In this document: positions 56,070-62,611 of the stretch, in pieces
Position numbering within the stretch: the stretch's first letter is position 1
Layout: every line of letters begins with the position of its first letter
DNA from: Undibacterium sp. KW1
GTDB taxonomy: Bacteria > Pseudomonadota > Gammaproteobacteria > Burkholderiales > Burkholderiaceae_D
Direction of reading: 5' to 3'
Length of the DNA stretch: 64,000 nt
Assembly: GCF_009937955.1 (NCBI RefSeq)
Contig: NZ_AP018439.1
Coordinates: 1,798,001 to 1,862,000 of the forward strand
The notes under the pieces: model-generated
Told to the model about the DNA's origin: nothing
Database searches by the model: none
What the model saw: the letters and a program-made list of their open reading frames with translations, nothing else
Translations under genes and position numbers: made by a program

Positions 56070-56192
56070 TCAGCCTGGAATAAATGCCTGCATCGCAGTG
56101 CGCAAAGCCATGCGGCGGCTGTGTCCAAACTTGCGCTGGACGCTGTACAGGCTGCGGGCGATGGTGTATTTGGCGGACAGTGTGCGCATCAT
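56070..56192 (-). CDS. Very small basic phage protein (40 aa)
   Basis: 40 residues, MMRTLSAKYTIARSLYSV..., strongly basic with many Arg. Its ATG (56192-56190) overlaps the TGA of the upstream gene as ATGA, the pattern used throughout this operon, which is the main support. It may bind nucleic acid; no family recognised. Confidence 0.55.
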   Translation of the reverse strand: MMRTLSAKYTIARSLYSVQRKFGHSRRMALRTAMQAFIPG

Positions 56193-56410
56193 GCTGGCAC
56201 TCCGTGCTCGTCTACTTCCTGGGCTTTGATGATCTTGCTGGCCAGTTCGCGCAGGGCGCAGGCTTCGCCCATCTGCTTCAACGACTGTTCAATTTCGGAC
56301 GGGCCGCACACGCCAGAGCTAATAAACATCATTGCTTCGGCTTCTATCCTGCTTGCCTGATCGCGCAACGCGCTGAAAACCATCAAGGATTCTTGTCCAG
56401 TGAGTCTCAT
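56189..56410 (-). CDS. Small phage protein (73 aa)
   Basis: 73 residues, helical: ESLMVFSALRDQASRIEAEAMMFI, then GPSEIEQSLKQMGEACALRELASKIIKAQEV. Overlaps its neighbours by 4 bp on both sides. No family recognised. Confidence 0.65.
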   Translation of the reverse strand: MRLTGQESLMVFSALRDQASRIEAEAMMFISSGVCGPSEIEQSLKQMGEACALRELASKIIKAQEVDEHGVPA

Positions 56411-56655
56411 TTGTCACCTCTCGCAGTGGCAACAAAACGCACCTGGCCAGCCGACAGCCCCTCTTGCTGCAAGAAAACCTGCTCAATCGCCTCACGCTTG
56501 CGTTCAGCAGCATCCAGCCTGGCGATATGCTTGGCATTGCTCAGCATTTCGGCAGATTTGGCTTCGTCCTGCATGTTGTCGTAGCCGCAGTACATCAATG
56601 CAGCCAGGCAGATAAGGATCACCAGGGAGTAAGCCACTTTATCGATGCGGGTCAT
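56407..56655 (-). CDS. Small single-pass membrane phage protein (82 aa)
   Basis: 82 residues: one membrane helix (VAYSLVILICLAALMYCGY, about residues 7-25) followed by a charged helical tail (AKHIARLDAAERKREAIEQVFL). Looks like an inner-membrane early phage protein. ATGA overlap with both neighbours. Function unknown. Confidence 0.65.
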   Translation of the reverse strand: MTRIDKVAYSLVILICLAALMYCGYDNMQDEAKSAEMLSNAKHIARLDAAERKREAIEQVFLQQEGLSAGQVRFVATARGDK

Positions 56656-56858
56656 GCTGCACCCCGCACGGTAGCCAAAAACAATTTACCTTCAGGGCCG
56701 CACTTGCGACCGCGTTCACGTTCAGGCCTGCAGTCTGCTGGCCTGTTGCCAGTAACCAGGTCAGCACGGCGCATCTCAGGCGCATTGCAACGTGGCAAGC
56801 TCAAGTCGCCGTTGAAGTGGCGGCAGTTGATGCAGAGTGGTGATTTTTGGGTAAGCAC
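56652..56858 (-). CDS. Small cysteine-containing phage protein, first gene of early operon
   Basis: 68 residues from GTG 56858 (GGAG 7 nt upstream). Four cysteines: SPLCINCRHF, LPRCNAPE, PADCRPE and a further Cys near 53, a possible small zinc-binding fold seen in prophages. It is the first gene after promoter PL, about 23 nt from the predicted transcription start. Function unknown. Confidence 0.62.
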   Translation of the reverse strand: MLTQKSPLCINCRHFNGDLSLPRCNAPEMRRADLVTGNRPADCRPERERGRKCGPEGKLFLATVRGAA

Positions 56859-56887
56859 TTTTTGACTCCATCGGGTTGATGGATTGA

Positions 56888-56930
56888 ACTATACGCCAAC
56901 GCATAGATATGTCAATACCTCAACGTATAG
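56888..56930 (-). promoter_or_regulatory. Leftward early promoter PL with two repressor operators
   Basis: On the minus strand: TTGACA (56910-56915), 16-bp spacer, TATAGT (56888-56893). An 18-bp operator, CTATACGCCAACGCATAG (56889-56906), covers the spacer and -10; a second imperfect copy (56913-56930) overlaps the -35. The same elements recur at the rightward promoter near 61.8 kb. Confidence 0.85.
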
Positions 56931-56994
56931 ATAAGACAAAGATATTTTTATTGCGGATACACTTACTTACAAATTTAATAATTGAGGAGTGGTG

Positions 56995-57824
56995 ATGCAT
57001 TGGTCGAAGCTGTGTTGGAGTTTGGTCGTTCCAATCCTTTTGGCTGGATGTGGTCAGCAAGTGGCTGCTCCCCCTTCATCTTCGGCGTCAGTGCAAGCGC
57101 CCTCTAGTTCGGTTGTGTTGGAAAAAACGCCAGAGGTGGCGGTAGTTCCAGAGAAAAATTTTGATGCATCCTTGAAGCGCTTGCCAGATCGGTTTGTGTC
57201 GAATGATGTTTGGGAGATATTTGACAGGCTTAGGCAGGTGAGCCTGGTAAAGGATGAATATGAAACAACAGCAGATTTTCAGAAGAGGCTAAAGGAGTTC
57301 GCGCAAAAGCCTATCTTTGGTGAATTGCGTCCAGGCGGGGACATGATATTTGAGGTGGCAAGAGGGAAAGAATCGATGTCATATGATGCAGATAAGGCTC
57401 TCTTGACAGTCCGTTTAAGTTGTTTGACACATGGGGTTGAGATTACGCGCAGGCCTGTAGATATGTCAGATAAATCGGAGTCGGAAGGGCGAATCCCCCG
57501 GCATTTTTAAGGCAAAAATATCCTGATGGGCAAATATTAAAAATGCTGTTTATTGACCCCTTCCCCGGTCGTTGCTATTCGATTTTTTCAACAATTAAGA
57601 TGTCAAGCCAGGTCGCTCGTTCTTTGGAGGATAGTTTGTATGTCTATTTAGTTGGGCATCCGTTGCCACCATATATGAAAGAAGAGATTGAGCTTCCATA
57701 TAACGGTTGGCCGGTTGCTCCAGTATATGTGAGGAAAATGCCGTTTGCGTTGACTGGTGTTTGGGTAGCTAACTGGCAGACTGGCGAGGTGTTGTCAAAA
57801 GGCTTTAGTGTGAAGAGGCTCTAA
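56995..57824 (+). pseudogene. Prophage lipoprotein, interrupted by a 1-base deletion
   Basis: Start ATG 56995 with GAGGAG upstream; a lipoprotein signal peptide ends in LLAGC (lipobox), then a Ser/Pro/Val-rich stretch and a folded part. The first frame ends at RIPRHF (57508-57510). Adding one C to the C5 run at 57494-57498 continues it as RIPPAFLRQKYPDGQILKM and through to TAA 57822-57824 (about 276 residues). The second half contains VYVRKMPFALTGVWVANWQTGEV. Function unknown; position suggests a lysogenic-conversion or exclusion gene. Confidence 0.7.
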
Positions 57825-57835
57825 TTAATTGGTTA

Positions 57836-58243
57836 ATGGTCTTTGTTTCATGGGGAATTAAATTGAAGTCAAAGAAAATTATATTGGCAGGTGCCTTGAT
57901 TCTTCTCTGCGCAGGTGGTGCGATGGCATACGCATGGTATCCGCAATATCAAGGGGAAAAACTCGTTCGCAATTCGCTAAAAGACCCTGATTCTGCAATT
58001 TTCAGAGACGTGAAATATGTTCGCAGCACTAAAGGTGTATGTGGCCTGGTGAATGCAAAAAACAGCATGGGCGGTTACGTCGGGTTTAACGACTTCTATG
58101 TGGAGGCGGGTGGTAAAGTGGCGTTTGCTCCTCCTGAAGATGATGCCAGAGAGTCTCTTGAAGATAGACTGAAATCAGTGCAAAAGAGGATTGATTATCT
58201 TGAAGTGAGGGTAAAAGTCTGTCCGGATGAAGTGAAAAAATGA
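57836..58243 (+). CDS. Small exported/membrane prophage protein (135 aa)
   Basis: 135 residues from ATG 57836; TTG 57863 with GGGGAAT upstream is an alternative and would put the membrane helix (KIILAGALILLCAGGAMAYAWY) right at the N-terminus. The domain PDSAIFRDVKYVRSTKGVCG... NSMGGYVGFNDFYV is one I associate with small phage and plasmid proteins of unknown function; a coiled-coil tail follows. It is 11 bp after the lipoprotein gene and overlaps the next gene by ATGA. Confidence 0.66.
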   Translation: MVFVSWGIKLKSKKIILAGALILLCAGGAMAYAWYPQYQGEKLVRNSLKDPDSAIFRDVKYVRSTKGVCGLVNAKNSMGGYVGFNDFYVEAGGKVAFAPPEDDARESLEDRLKSVQKRIDYLEVRVKVCPDEVKK

Positions 58244-58521
58244 ATATCAAAGTCGCAGCCTTGGTTGTGGTAGTGCTGTCTTTTCAATCTGCGGCGCTTA
58301 CTGCCGCCCCAGCCCGCAGCTCAACCGTCAAGCGCGACTTCCAGCGGCAAAACCCATGTCCCAGCACCGGCAAGACCAAAGGCGCATGCCCAGGCTACGT
58401 GAAAGACCACATCAAGCCCCTGGCCTGCGGTGGGGCTGATGCGGTGGAGAATATGCAGTGGCAGATGAAGGAAGATGCAAAAAAGAAAGACAGAATAGAA
58501 AGGAAAAACTGCATGAAGTAG
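58240..58521 (+). CDS. Small secreted HNH-motif protein
   Basis: 93 residues. Signal peptide (IKVAALVVVVLSFQSAALTAAPA) then CPSTGKTKGACPGYVKDHIKPLACGG and NMQWQ, the HNH nuclease signature (DHIxPL...G). The export signal suggests a periplasmic HNH nuclease or remnant; entering phage or plasmid DNA would be a plausible target (inference). ATGA overlap with the preceding gene. Confidence 0.72.
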   Translation: MNIKVAALVVVVLSFQSAALTAAPARSSTVKRDFQRQNPCPSTGKTKGACPGYVKDHIKPLACGGADAVENMQWQMKEDAKKKDRIERKNCMK

Positions 58522-58584
58522 TGACACAGTTCAACACAATATGAATTTTTCAGGTAATTTGTTTTTTTTGCGTATAATTGAGAA

Positions 58585-58782
58585 ATGAACTCCAAATTCT
58601 TCGATAAAGTCAAGGCAATAATTGCCGCAGATAAGCCCTCAAAAAAGGACTCTGCCAAGTCTGTGACTGTTGTTTTGGATGAGATGCAGAAAAACCAAGT
58701 TGCTATTGATAAACAAAAGCAAAAGGTAAAAGATGACATCTCCCGAGGAACAAAGCTCACAAAACATCGAATCTCTCTTTGA
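58585..58782 (+). CDS. Small lysine-rich helical protein upstream of DUF6414-like gene
   Basis: 65 residues: MNSKFFDKVKAIIAADKPSK, then VTVVLDEMQKNQVAIDKQKQK, highly charged and helical. A possible -10 TATAAT (58573-58578) lies just upstream with no good -35. Its 3' end overlaps the next gene's start by 50 bp in a different frame, so the two are probably coupled. Function unknown. Confidence 0.5.
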   Translation: MNSKFFDKVKAIIAADKPSKKDSAKSVTVVLDEMQKNQVAIDKQKQKVKDDISRGTKLTKHRISL

Positions 58783-59581
58783 CCATATCTATATTGATCA
58801 TGGTCGGCTGTCGCATTTTTATGCGCAGCTTTCTGAGCATGGCTTAATCTCCAGTTATAAACGTACAGGCAAAGAATCGGCTAAAACCCAAACCAGCTTT
58901 GGCGGTTCTATAAAAATAGTGTCCAGCGACATTAAACAAGAAGAATCGTCTGAGGATGCTTATGAGCACGTCATTGACCCTATGTTTTCGAGGCCGCTTG
59001 AAGTGTTGAATTCGTTAGATCAGCGTGGTTTGATATCACGCAGCTTGGCGCAAAGTCCTGTGGGTGGTGTGGTACTAATTCGTGGTGAGCTAGCTATCAC
59101 TGATACCCGAATGATTCAAGAGATGTGGCCAATGTTTGCTGAAATGCAGGCGCGTGAGCAAGCAGCTGGAATGAAAGAAGGTAAGCCAAAAAAAGACTTT
59201 TTGGCTTCAACGAAAAAAGAAAATGATTTGATGATGGGGGTGATCTCCAAGTTGCCTCACATGCTGCAGGGTGGACTCAGTTCTGCCGGTGGAGAGGGTT
59301 GGTTTACTCTCAATCCTGAATATTTATCGGTCAGCCCTGAAGATTTTTCTCTAAAGCAAGGCAGTAAAATTCAGGGAGAGTGGATGATGCTCGGTATACT
59401 CGATGCAAGGCCTGATATCGATATGGATATGGATTTCGATGAAAATACGGATGTAAGTTTTATTGAAGGGGCAATGAGAACTATGCAGCAAGAATTAAGG
59501 AAGGTATTTGGAAGGCCGCTTTCTCATTATGGATTAACGCCAATTCTCATCTTCCGTAAAATTGAATCTGCAAAGACTTAA
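58733..59581 (+). CDS. Prophage accessory protein, DUF6414-like N-terminus
   Basis: 282 residues. The N-terminal IESLFDHIYIDHGRLSHFYAQLSEHGLISSYK resembles the start of DUF6414-type proteins (Y-x-D-x-x-R/K-x...YsQL). Then EHVIDPMFSRPLEVLNSLDQRGLISRSL and GGVVLIRGELAITDTRMIQEMW, and an acidic DIDMDMDFDENTD stretch at about residues 225-237. It stands in the prophage segment where superinfection-exclusion and defence genes are commonly found. Role not known. Confidence 0.6.
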   Translation: MTSPEEQSSQNIESLFDHIYIDHGRLSHFYAQLSEHGLISSYKRTGKESAKTQTSFGGSIKIVSSDIKQEESSEDAYEHVIDPMFSRPLEVLNSLDQRGLISRSLAQSPVGGVVLIRGELAITDTRMIQEMWPMFAEMQAREQAAGMKEGKPKKDFLASTKKENDLMMGVISKLPHMLQGGLSSAGGEGWFTLNPEYLSVSPEDFSLKQGSKIQGEWMMLGILDARPDIDMDMDFDENTDVSFIEGAMRTMQQELRKVFGRPLSHYGLTPILIFRKIESAKT

Positions 59582-59582
59582 C

Positions 59583-60485
59583 TTAGCGCAGCACAGGCTT
59601 ATGCCTCAAGGTCATCAACCTCACAAAATCCACCAACGGCGGCGACATGCTGCCCGCGTCCGGTACCACAATTGAAAACTCCCCTTGTGCCCAGTCATCA
59701 AGCAACCTGACTGGGCGTATGGGGTAGATCTTGGAAAATCTCCTCGCTACACTCTCCAGTATCACTGCCACCCCCATGTCGGTCTGCGAGACCATGTGCG
59801 CCTGCGCCTCAAAGCTCGATACGCGCATCGCATATTTGATGCGCAGCTTGTCTTTGCGGGCGACTGACTCGAGGAAGAGTGAAATCTGTTTGTCCGGACT
59901 GGCGCCAATTAACCGGTGTTTAAGTACGTCGGCAAAATGCACTTCGCTTTTCTGGCCCAGGGCATGTGCCAGTGGCGCCATCACGCACACCCGGTCTGTC
60001 TTGTAGTGAAGGAACTGCAAGCCATCGATAAACTGCCTGCCTATGATGAGGCCGGTGTCGGCTGTGCCGTCCAGTACTGACTTGGTGATCTGATGGAATG
60101 ATCCTTCCACCAGGTCTATGCGTAGCTGCGGGCGCTGTATGCGCAATTCGTCGAGTACCTGGGGCAGGTCATCAATCATCAGTGATGCATTCGCAATAAT
60201 GCGCAGGGCTGGCTGCCCGGCCTCTAGCGTCGCAATGTCATCCTCAAACAGTTGCTGCTCCAGTAGCGCCTTGTTAGCAAACTGCAGTAACCTTTCTCCA
60301 GCCTTGGTGAGTCGCATGGGCCCGGGTCTGTGCACGATCTTGTGGCCAATGATGTTTTCCATCTTTTGCAGACGCTTACTGACTGCGGCACCGCTGATCG
60401 TCAGGCGTGACGCTGCCGCTGAAAAGCTCAGCTCGGTCGCAATGATCTGAATCATTGCCAGGTCGATAAAGTCGAGTCGTTGCAC
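59583..60485 (-). CDS. LysR-family transcriptional regulator, prophage-borne
   Basis: 300 residues from GTG 60485. The HTH part is FSAAASRLTISGAAVSKRLQKME at about residues 21-43, followed by a LysR effector domain with GSFHQITKSVLDGTADTGLII. LysR regulators are rare among lambda-like phage genes, so this is a cargo (moron) gene. It is convergent with the DUF6414-like gene (1 bp apart). A perfect 15-bp palindrome lies 97 bp upstream. Confidence 0.88.
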   Translation of the reverse strand: MQRLDFIDLAMIQIIATELSFSAAASRLTISGAAVSKRLQKMENIIGHKIVHRPGPMRLTKAGERLLQFANKALLEQQLFEDDIATLEAGQPALRIIANASLMIDDLPQVLDELRIQRPQLRIDLVEGSFHQITKSVLDGTADTGLIIGRQFIDGLQFLHYKTDRVCVMAPLAHALGQKSEVHFADVLKHRLIGASPDKQISLFLESVARKDKLRIKYAMRVSSFEAQAHMVSQTDMGVAVILESVARRFSKIYPIRPVRLLDDWAQGEFSIVVPDAGSMSPPLVDFVRLMTLRHKPVLR

Positions 60486-60581
60486 GGTAGAAACTGCTCA
60501 TAATGGTGCATCCATAGTGGGCGGTTTTGTTAAATCTTGAAATGCAGCAACTTTAACATTTAACGATTGTTTTCATGGGGC

Positions 60582-60596
60582 TTAACCATTGGTTAA
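60582..60596. promoter_or_regulatory. LysR-type palindromic binding site
   Basis: TTAACCATTGGTTAA, perfect palindrome of the T-N11-A class, between the divergent LysR gene and the small 60693 gene, with further half sites (TTAACCAATTG at about 60617). Probably the regulator's own site. Confidence 0.6.
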
Positions 60597-60692
60597 ACAG
60601 GATTGAGCAAAAATTAACCAATTGCAACAAAAATTCATTTACATTATTTATCTGGAAATACTTTGTTGCAACGTTTTTCAAGAGAGGGCGGT

Positions 60693-60860
60693 ATGACGGA
60701 GGATGAATATATAAGGGAGTTAGCGGCGCTGTGCCGTGTTATGGATGATGATGCTTTGGATGAATTGTTGCGCTTTGCACGGGCGTGGGCGGCGCAATGT
60801 CCAAGGGAGGGGGAGTGTGCTCGCCCTAAGGCAGAGTCAAGACTCAGGCTTGTCAGGTGA
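60693..60860 (+). CDS. Small phage protein (55 aa)
   Basis: 55 residues from ATG 60693 (AGAGGGCGGT upstream): TEDEYIRELAALCRVMDDDALDELLRFARAW, two helices, acidic then basic end. Its 3' end overlaps the convergent repressor gene by 24 bp. No family recognised. A longer TTG-start reading from 60663 is less likely. Confidence 0.55.
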   Translation: MTEDEYIRELAALCRVMDDDALDELLRFARAWAAQCPREGECARPKAESRLRLVR

Positions 60861-61208
60861 TGCTGTGGATTTTTTGGCTACTGAATTGCAAGCTGTCTTA
60901 ATAAAGGACTTGCCCCTCGCAGTGGCTTCTCTGAACTGTGTCAAGATGGTCAGTTCTTCTTGGGTCACATGGACGAGTGGCATCTCAGTTACCTCGGTAT
61001 TTGGCGTGTCGTTCCCGTTCACAATCCAGTCCATGCTGACGTTACATGCTTTGGCGATTTCTGCCAGGTTCTCTATCGATGGATTTACTCCACCTTTTAG
61101 CACTCGGCCTATCGTTGATTCGCTAACGCCGGATGCTCTCGATAGATCGGCTTGAGATTTAATCCCGGCCGTCTTCATAGCGATATCGATTCTGTCTGCA
61201 ATGTTCAT
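60837..61208 (-). CDS. CI-like HTH repressor paralogue B
   Basis: 123 residues. N-terminal HTH_3 domain NIADRIDIAMKTAGIKSQADLSRASGVSESTIGRVLKG... and a short C-terminal part VHVTQEELTILTQFREATARGKSFIKTA, with no S24 peptidase domain. It is clearly paralogous to the next gene (same ending LTLFRE and HTH). A promoter TTGAGC-17-TATAGT (61245-61217) lies immediately upstream and overlaps half of a CTATACGC operator, so it may be under repressor control. Confidence 0.85.
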   Translation of the reverse strand: MNIADRIDIAMKTAGIKSQADLSRASGVSESTIGRVLKGGVNPSIENLAEIAKACNVSMDWIVNGNDTPNTEVTEMPLVHVTQEELTILTQFREATARGKSFIKTACNSVAKKSTASPDKPES

Positions 61209-61216
61209 GGCAGCGA

Positions 61217-61245
61217 ACTATACGCGCCATGTACAGATTGCTCAA
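61217..61245 (-). promoter_or_regulatory. Promoter of repressor paralogue B
   Basis: Minus strand TTGAGC (61240-61245), 17-bp spacer, TATAGT (61217-61222). CTATACGC at 61218-61225 equals the operator half-site used at PL and PR. Confidence 0.6.
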
Positions 61246-61250
61246 TTTGC

Positions 61251-61286
61251 ATTGCGTTTGCGCTAGAATGGTAGCGCAAACGCAAT
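61251..61286. repeat. Perfect 15-bp inverted repeat between the repressor paralogues
   Basis: Arms ATTGCGTTTGCGCTA (61251-61265) and its exact complement (61272-61286), loop GAATGG. Followed by T5 on the plus strand and placed 2 bp after the stop of repressor A on the minus strand. It may be a terminator or an operator for a second regulator. Confidence 0.8.
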
Positions 61287-61288
61287 TT

Positions 61289-61714
61289 TTACGCATTAAG
61301 CTTTTTGATGGACTTGATGCGCCTTCCATCTTTCTCAGATGCTATGGCGGCAGTTTGTATGAGTTTTTTTCCCATTTCTGTCGATTCTCTGAAGAGAGTC
61401 AAAATTTCTAATTCAACATCTGTTACATAGGTTAGATGGACGACGGGGGAGTTGGTGTAAGTCGACAACTCCTCGCTTACCTTATGGTGTTGAGGTGGAG
61501 CGGCGTTGTCATCTGATTCACCTACAAGCCAAGAAAACGAAACCTTGCAGGCCATAGCAAGTTTCTTTAGCGTGCTTGATTCGGGGGCAACTGCTGTGCC
61601 TTTGAGAATTCTATTAATCGTTGGTTGCGGGACGCCAGACGCCCTGGAAAGCGCAGCTTGTGAAATGTGACCAGCGTCTTTCATTGCCTGGTCTAGTCTG
61701 GATCCGATATTCAT
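61289..61714 (-). CDS. CI-like HTH repressor paralogue A
   Basis: 141 residues from ATG 61714. HTH: NIGSRLDQAMKDAGHISQAALSRASGVPQPTINRILKG, then a linker and VVHLTYVTDVELEILTLFRE, without an S24 self-cleavage domain. It is divergent from the Cro-like gene and its start abuts an operator (61722-61739) that overlaps its own promoter (TTGCGA-18-TATAGT), a lambda PRM-like arrangement. Most likely the primary lysogeny repressor. The longer frame from 61945 would cover the operators and is rejected. Confidence 0.88.
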   Translation of the reverse strand: MNIGSRLDQAMKDAGHISQAALSRASGVPQPTINRILKGTAVAPESSTLKKLAMACKVSFSWLVGESDDNAAPPQHHKVSEELSTYTNSPVVHLTYVTDVELEILTLFRESTEMGKKLIQTAAIASEKDGRRIKSIKKLNA

Positions 61715-61720
61715 TGGCAA

Positions 61721-61797
61721 ACTATACGCTGGCGCATAATCATCTCGCAAATTACTATGCGTTAGAGTATTGACATATCTATGCGCTAGCGTATAGT
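61721..61797. promoter_or_regulatory. Immunity control region: PR, PRM and three operators
   Basis: Rightward PR: TTGACA (61770-61775), 16-bp spacer, TATAGT (61792-61797). Leftward PRM: TTGCGA (61745-61750), 18-bp spacer, TATAGT (61721-61726). Operators of 18 bp: O1 CTATGCGCTAGCGTATAG (61779-61796), O2 (61755-61772) and O3 (61722-61739). O1 covers the PR spacer/-10, O3 the PRM -10. Confidence 0.85.
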
Positions 61798-61805
61798 TTC
61801 GTTCT

Positions 61806-62051
61806 ATGGATAAAGACATCTGCACCCTCCTAACCGAGATTCGACAAAAAACTGACTGGAGCGAGACTAAGATCGCGGAAGAAATTGCCGTTTCGCAACC
61901 CACGGTCAACCGCATTCTTGCCGGGCAGTCTGACTGCAAGGGCAAAACATTCAGGGCAATAATGGACTTGCATGCCCGTGTTTTTTCTGAAGTTTATTCC
62001 TCTTTACTCCCACCTCCCTCAAAGGAAACCCCATGTCAACCAGTTATTTGA
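61806..62051 (+). CDS. Cro-like HTH regulator
   Basis: 81 residues: MDKDICTLLTEIRQKTDWSETKIAEEIAVSQPTVNRILAGQ holds an XRE HTH, with a short Pro-rich end. It is the first gene from PR, 9 nt after the -10, so transcripts are nearly leaderless. Divergent from repressor A: the classic cI/cro arrangement. Confidence 0.85.
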   Translation: MDKDICTLLTEIRQKTDWSETKIAEEIAVSQPTVNRILAGQSDCKGKTFRAIMDLHARVFSEVYSSLLPPPSKETPCQPVI

Positions 62052-62317
62052 ACGACGACTATCCTCGTACAGGCGTGATCCTTTGCATTGACCTTGCTGA
62101 TCCGCACTGGTCGTGCAAGGTCTACATGCCTGGGAGTCAGCCAGTTGGGGCAGCGGGCCTCATCGAAAGCTGCGGTGGTAGCAATTATGGTTCCCTTGAT
62201 GTGTTCATCAAGGGCTTTGCGGCAGGCGAAGACCGGTGCTTGCTGAGAAAGAAAATGGTTACTGCAGAGCAGACTTATGCCGGCTCGTCGTCTGGAAATG
62301 ACGCTGTTACCGCATAA
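62033..62317 (+). CDS. Phage protein of unknown function (94 aa)
   Basis: 94 residues from ATG 62033 with AAAGGAAACCCC upstream, overlapping the cro-like gene by 19 bp. Sequence TGVILCIDLADPHWSCKVYMPG and DVFIKGFAAGEDRCLLRKK; a small alpha/beta protein. No family recognised. Its 3' end overlaps the convergent 62275 gene by 43 bp. Confidence 0.6.
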   Translation: MSTSYLNDDYPRTGVILCIDLADPHWSCKVYMPGSQPVGAAGLIESCGGSNYGSLDVFIKGFAAGEDRCLLRKKMVTAEQTYAGSSSGNDAVTA

Positions 62318-62502
62318 ATCTCGTTGAATTCGATGTTTATCAGCATCGGTGTGTCGCTGTTTGGTTTGTATTTGCGTGTTTTTGCCCGGTAGAACGTCAG
62401 GTCGCCCGAGCCGAAAAAAATCTCGGTGTCGTCCGAAAGGTCTTTTAACCAGGCAAGGCGGCTTCTTAGTTCGCCTAGCGTGATGGTGGTTATGTTGCTC
62501 AT
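62275..62502 (-). CDS. Phage protein of unknown function, minus strand (75 aa)
   Basis: 75 residues: SNITTITLGELRSRLAWLKDLSDDTEIFFGSGDLTFYRAK, then MLINIEFNEIYAVTA. ATG 62502 has AAAGGAATCTCTT upstream, a good ribosome site, which supports a real gene although it runs against the operon. Function unknown. Confidence 0.58.
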   Translation of the reverse strand: MSNITTITLGELRSRLAWLKDLSDDTEIFFGSGDLTFYRAKTRKYKPNSDTPMLINIEFNEIYAVTASFPDDEPA

Positions 62503-62611
62503 AAGAGATTCCTTTCATTGAAATCATGGTTGTGGAACTTTGATTGTACATGTCTGGAATCTCTTTCCTTAATTTGATGTTGTCAGAATAGATTGATTGA
62601 TTGGAAATTGC

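Noticed and set aside
57543..57824. Separate 93-residue gene
   Set aside because: The frame extends back into the lipoprotein gene and rejoins it by one base at a C5 run; no ribosome site precedes ATG 57543.
58395..58760. 121-residue minus-strand ORF rich in Phe and Ser
   Set aside because: It is antisense to the HNH and 58585 genes and reflects their Lys/Glu codons.
58585..59581. Frameshift joining the 65-residue and 282-residue genes
   Set aside because: The shift would be in the opposite direction to the other breaks, and the second gene has its own ATG in a natural overlap.
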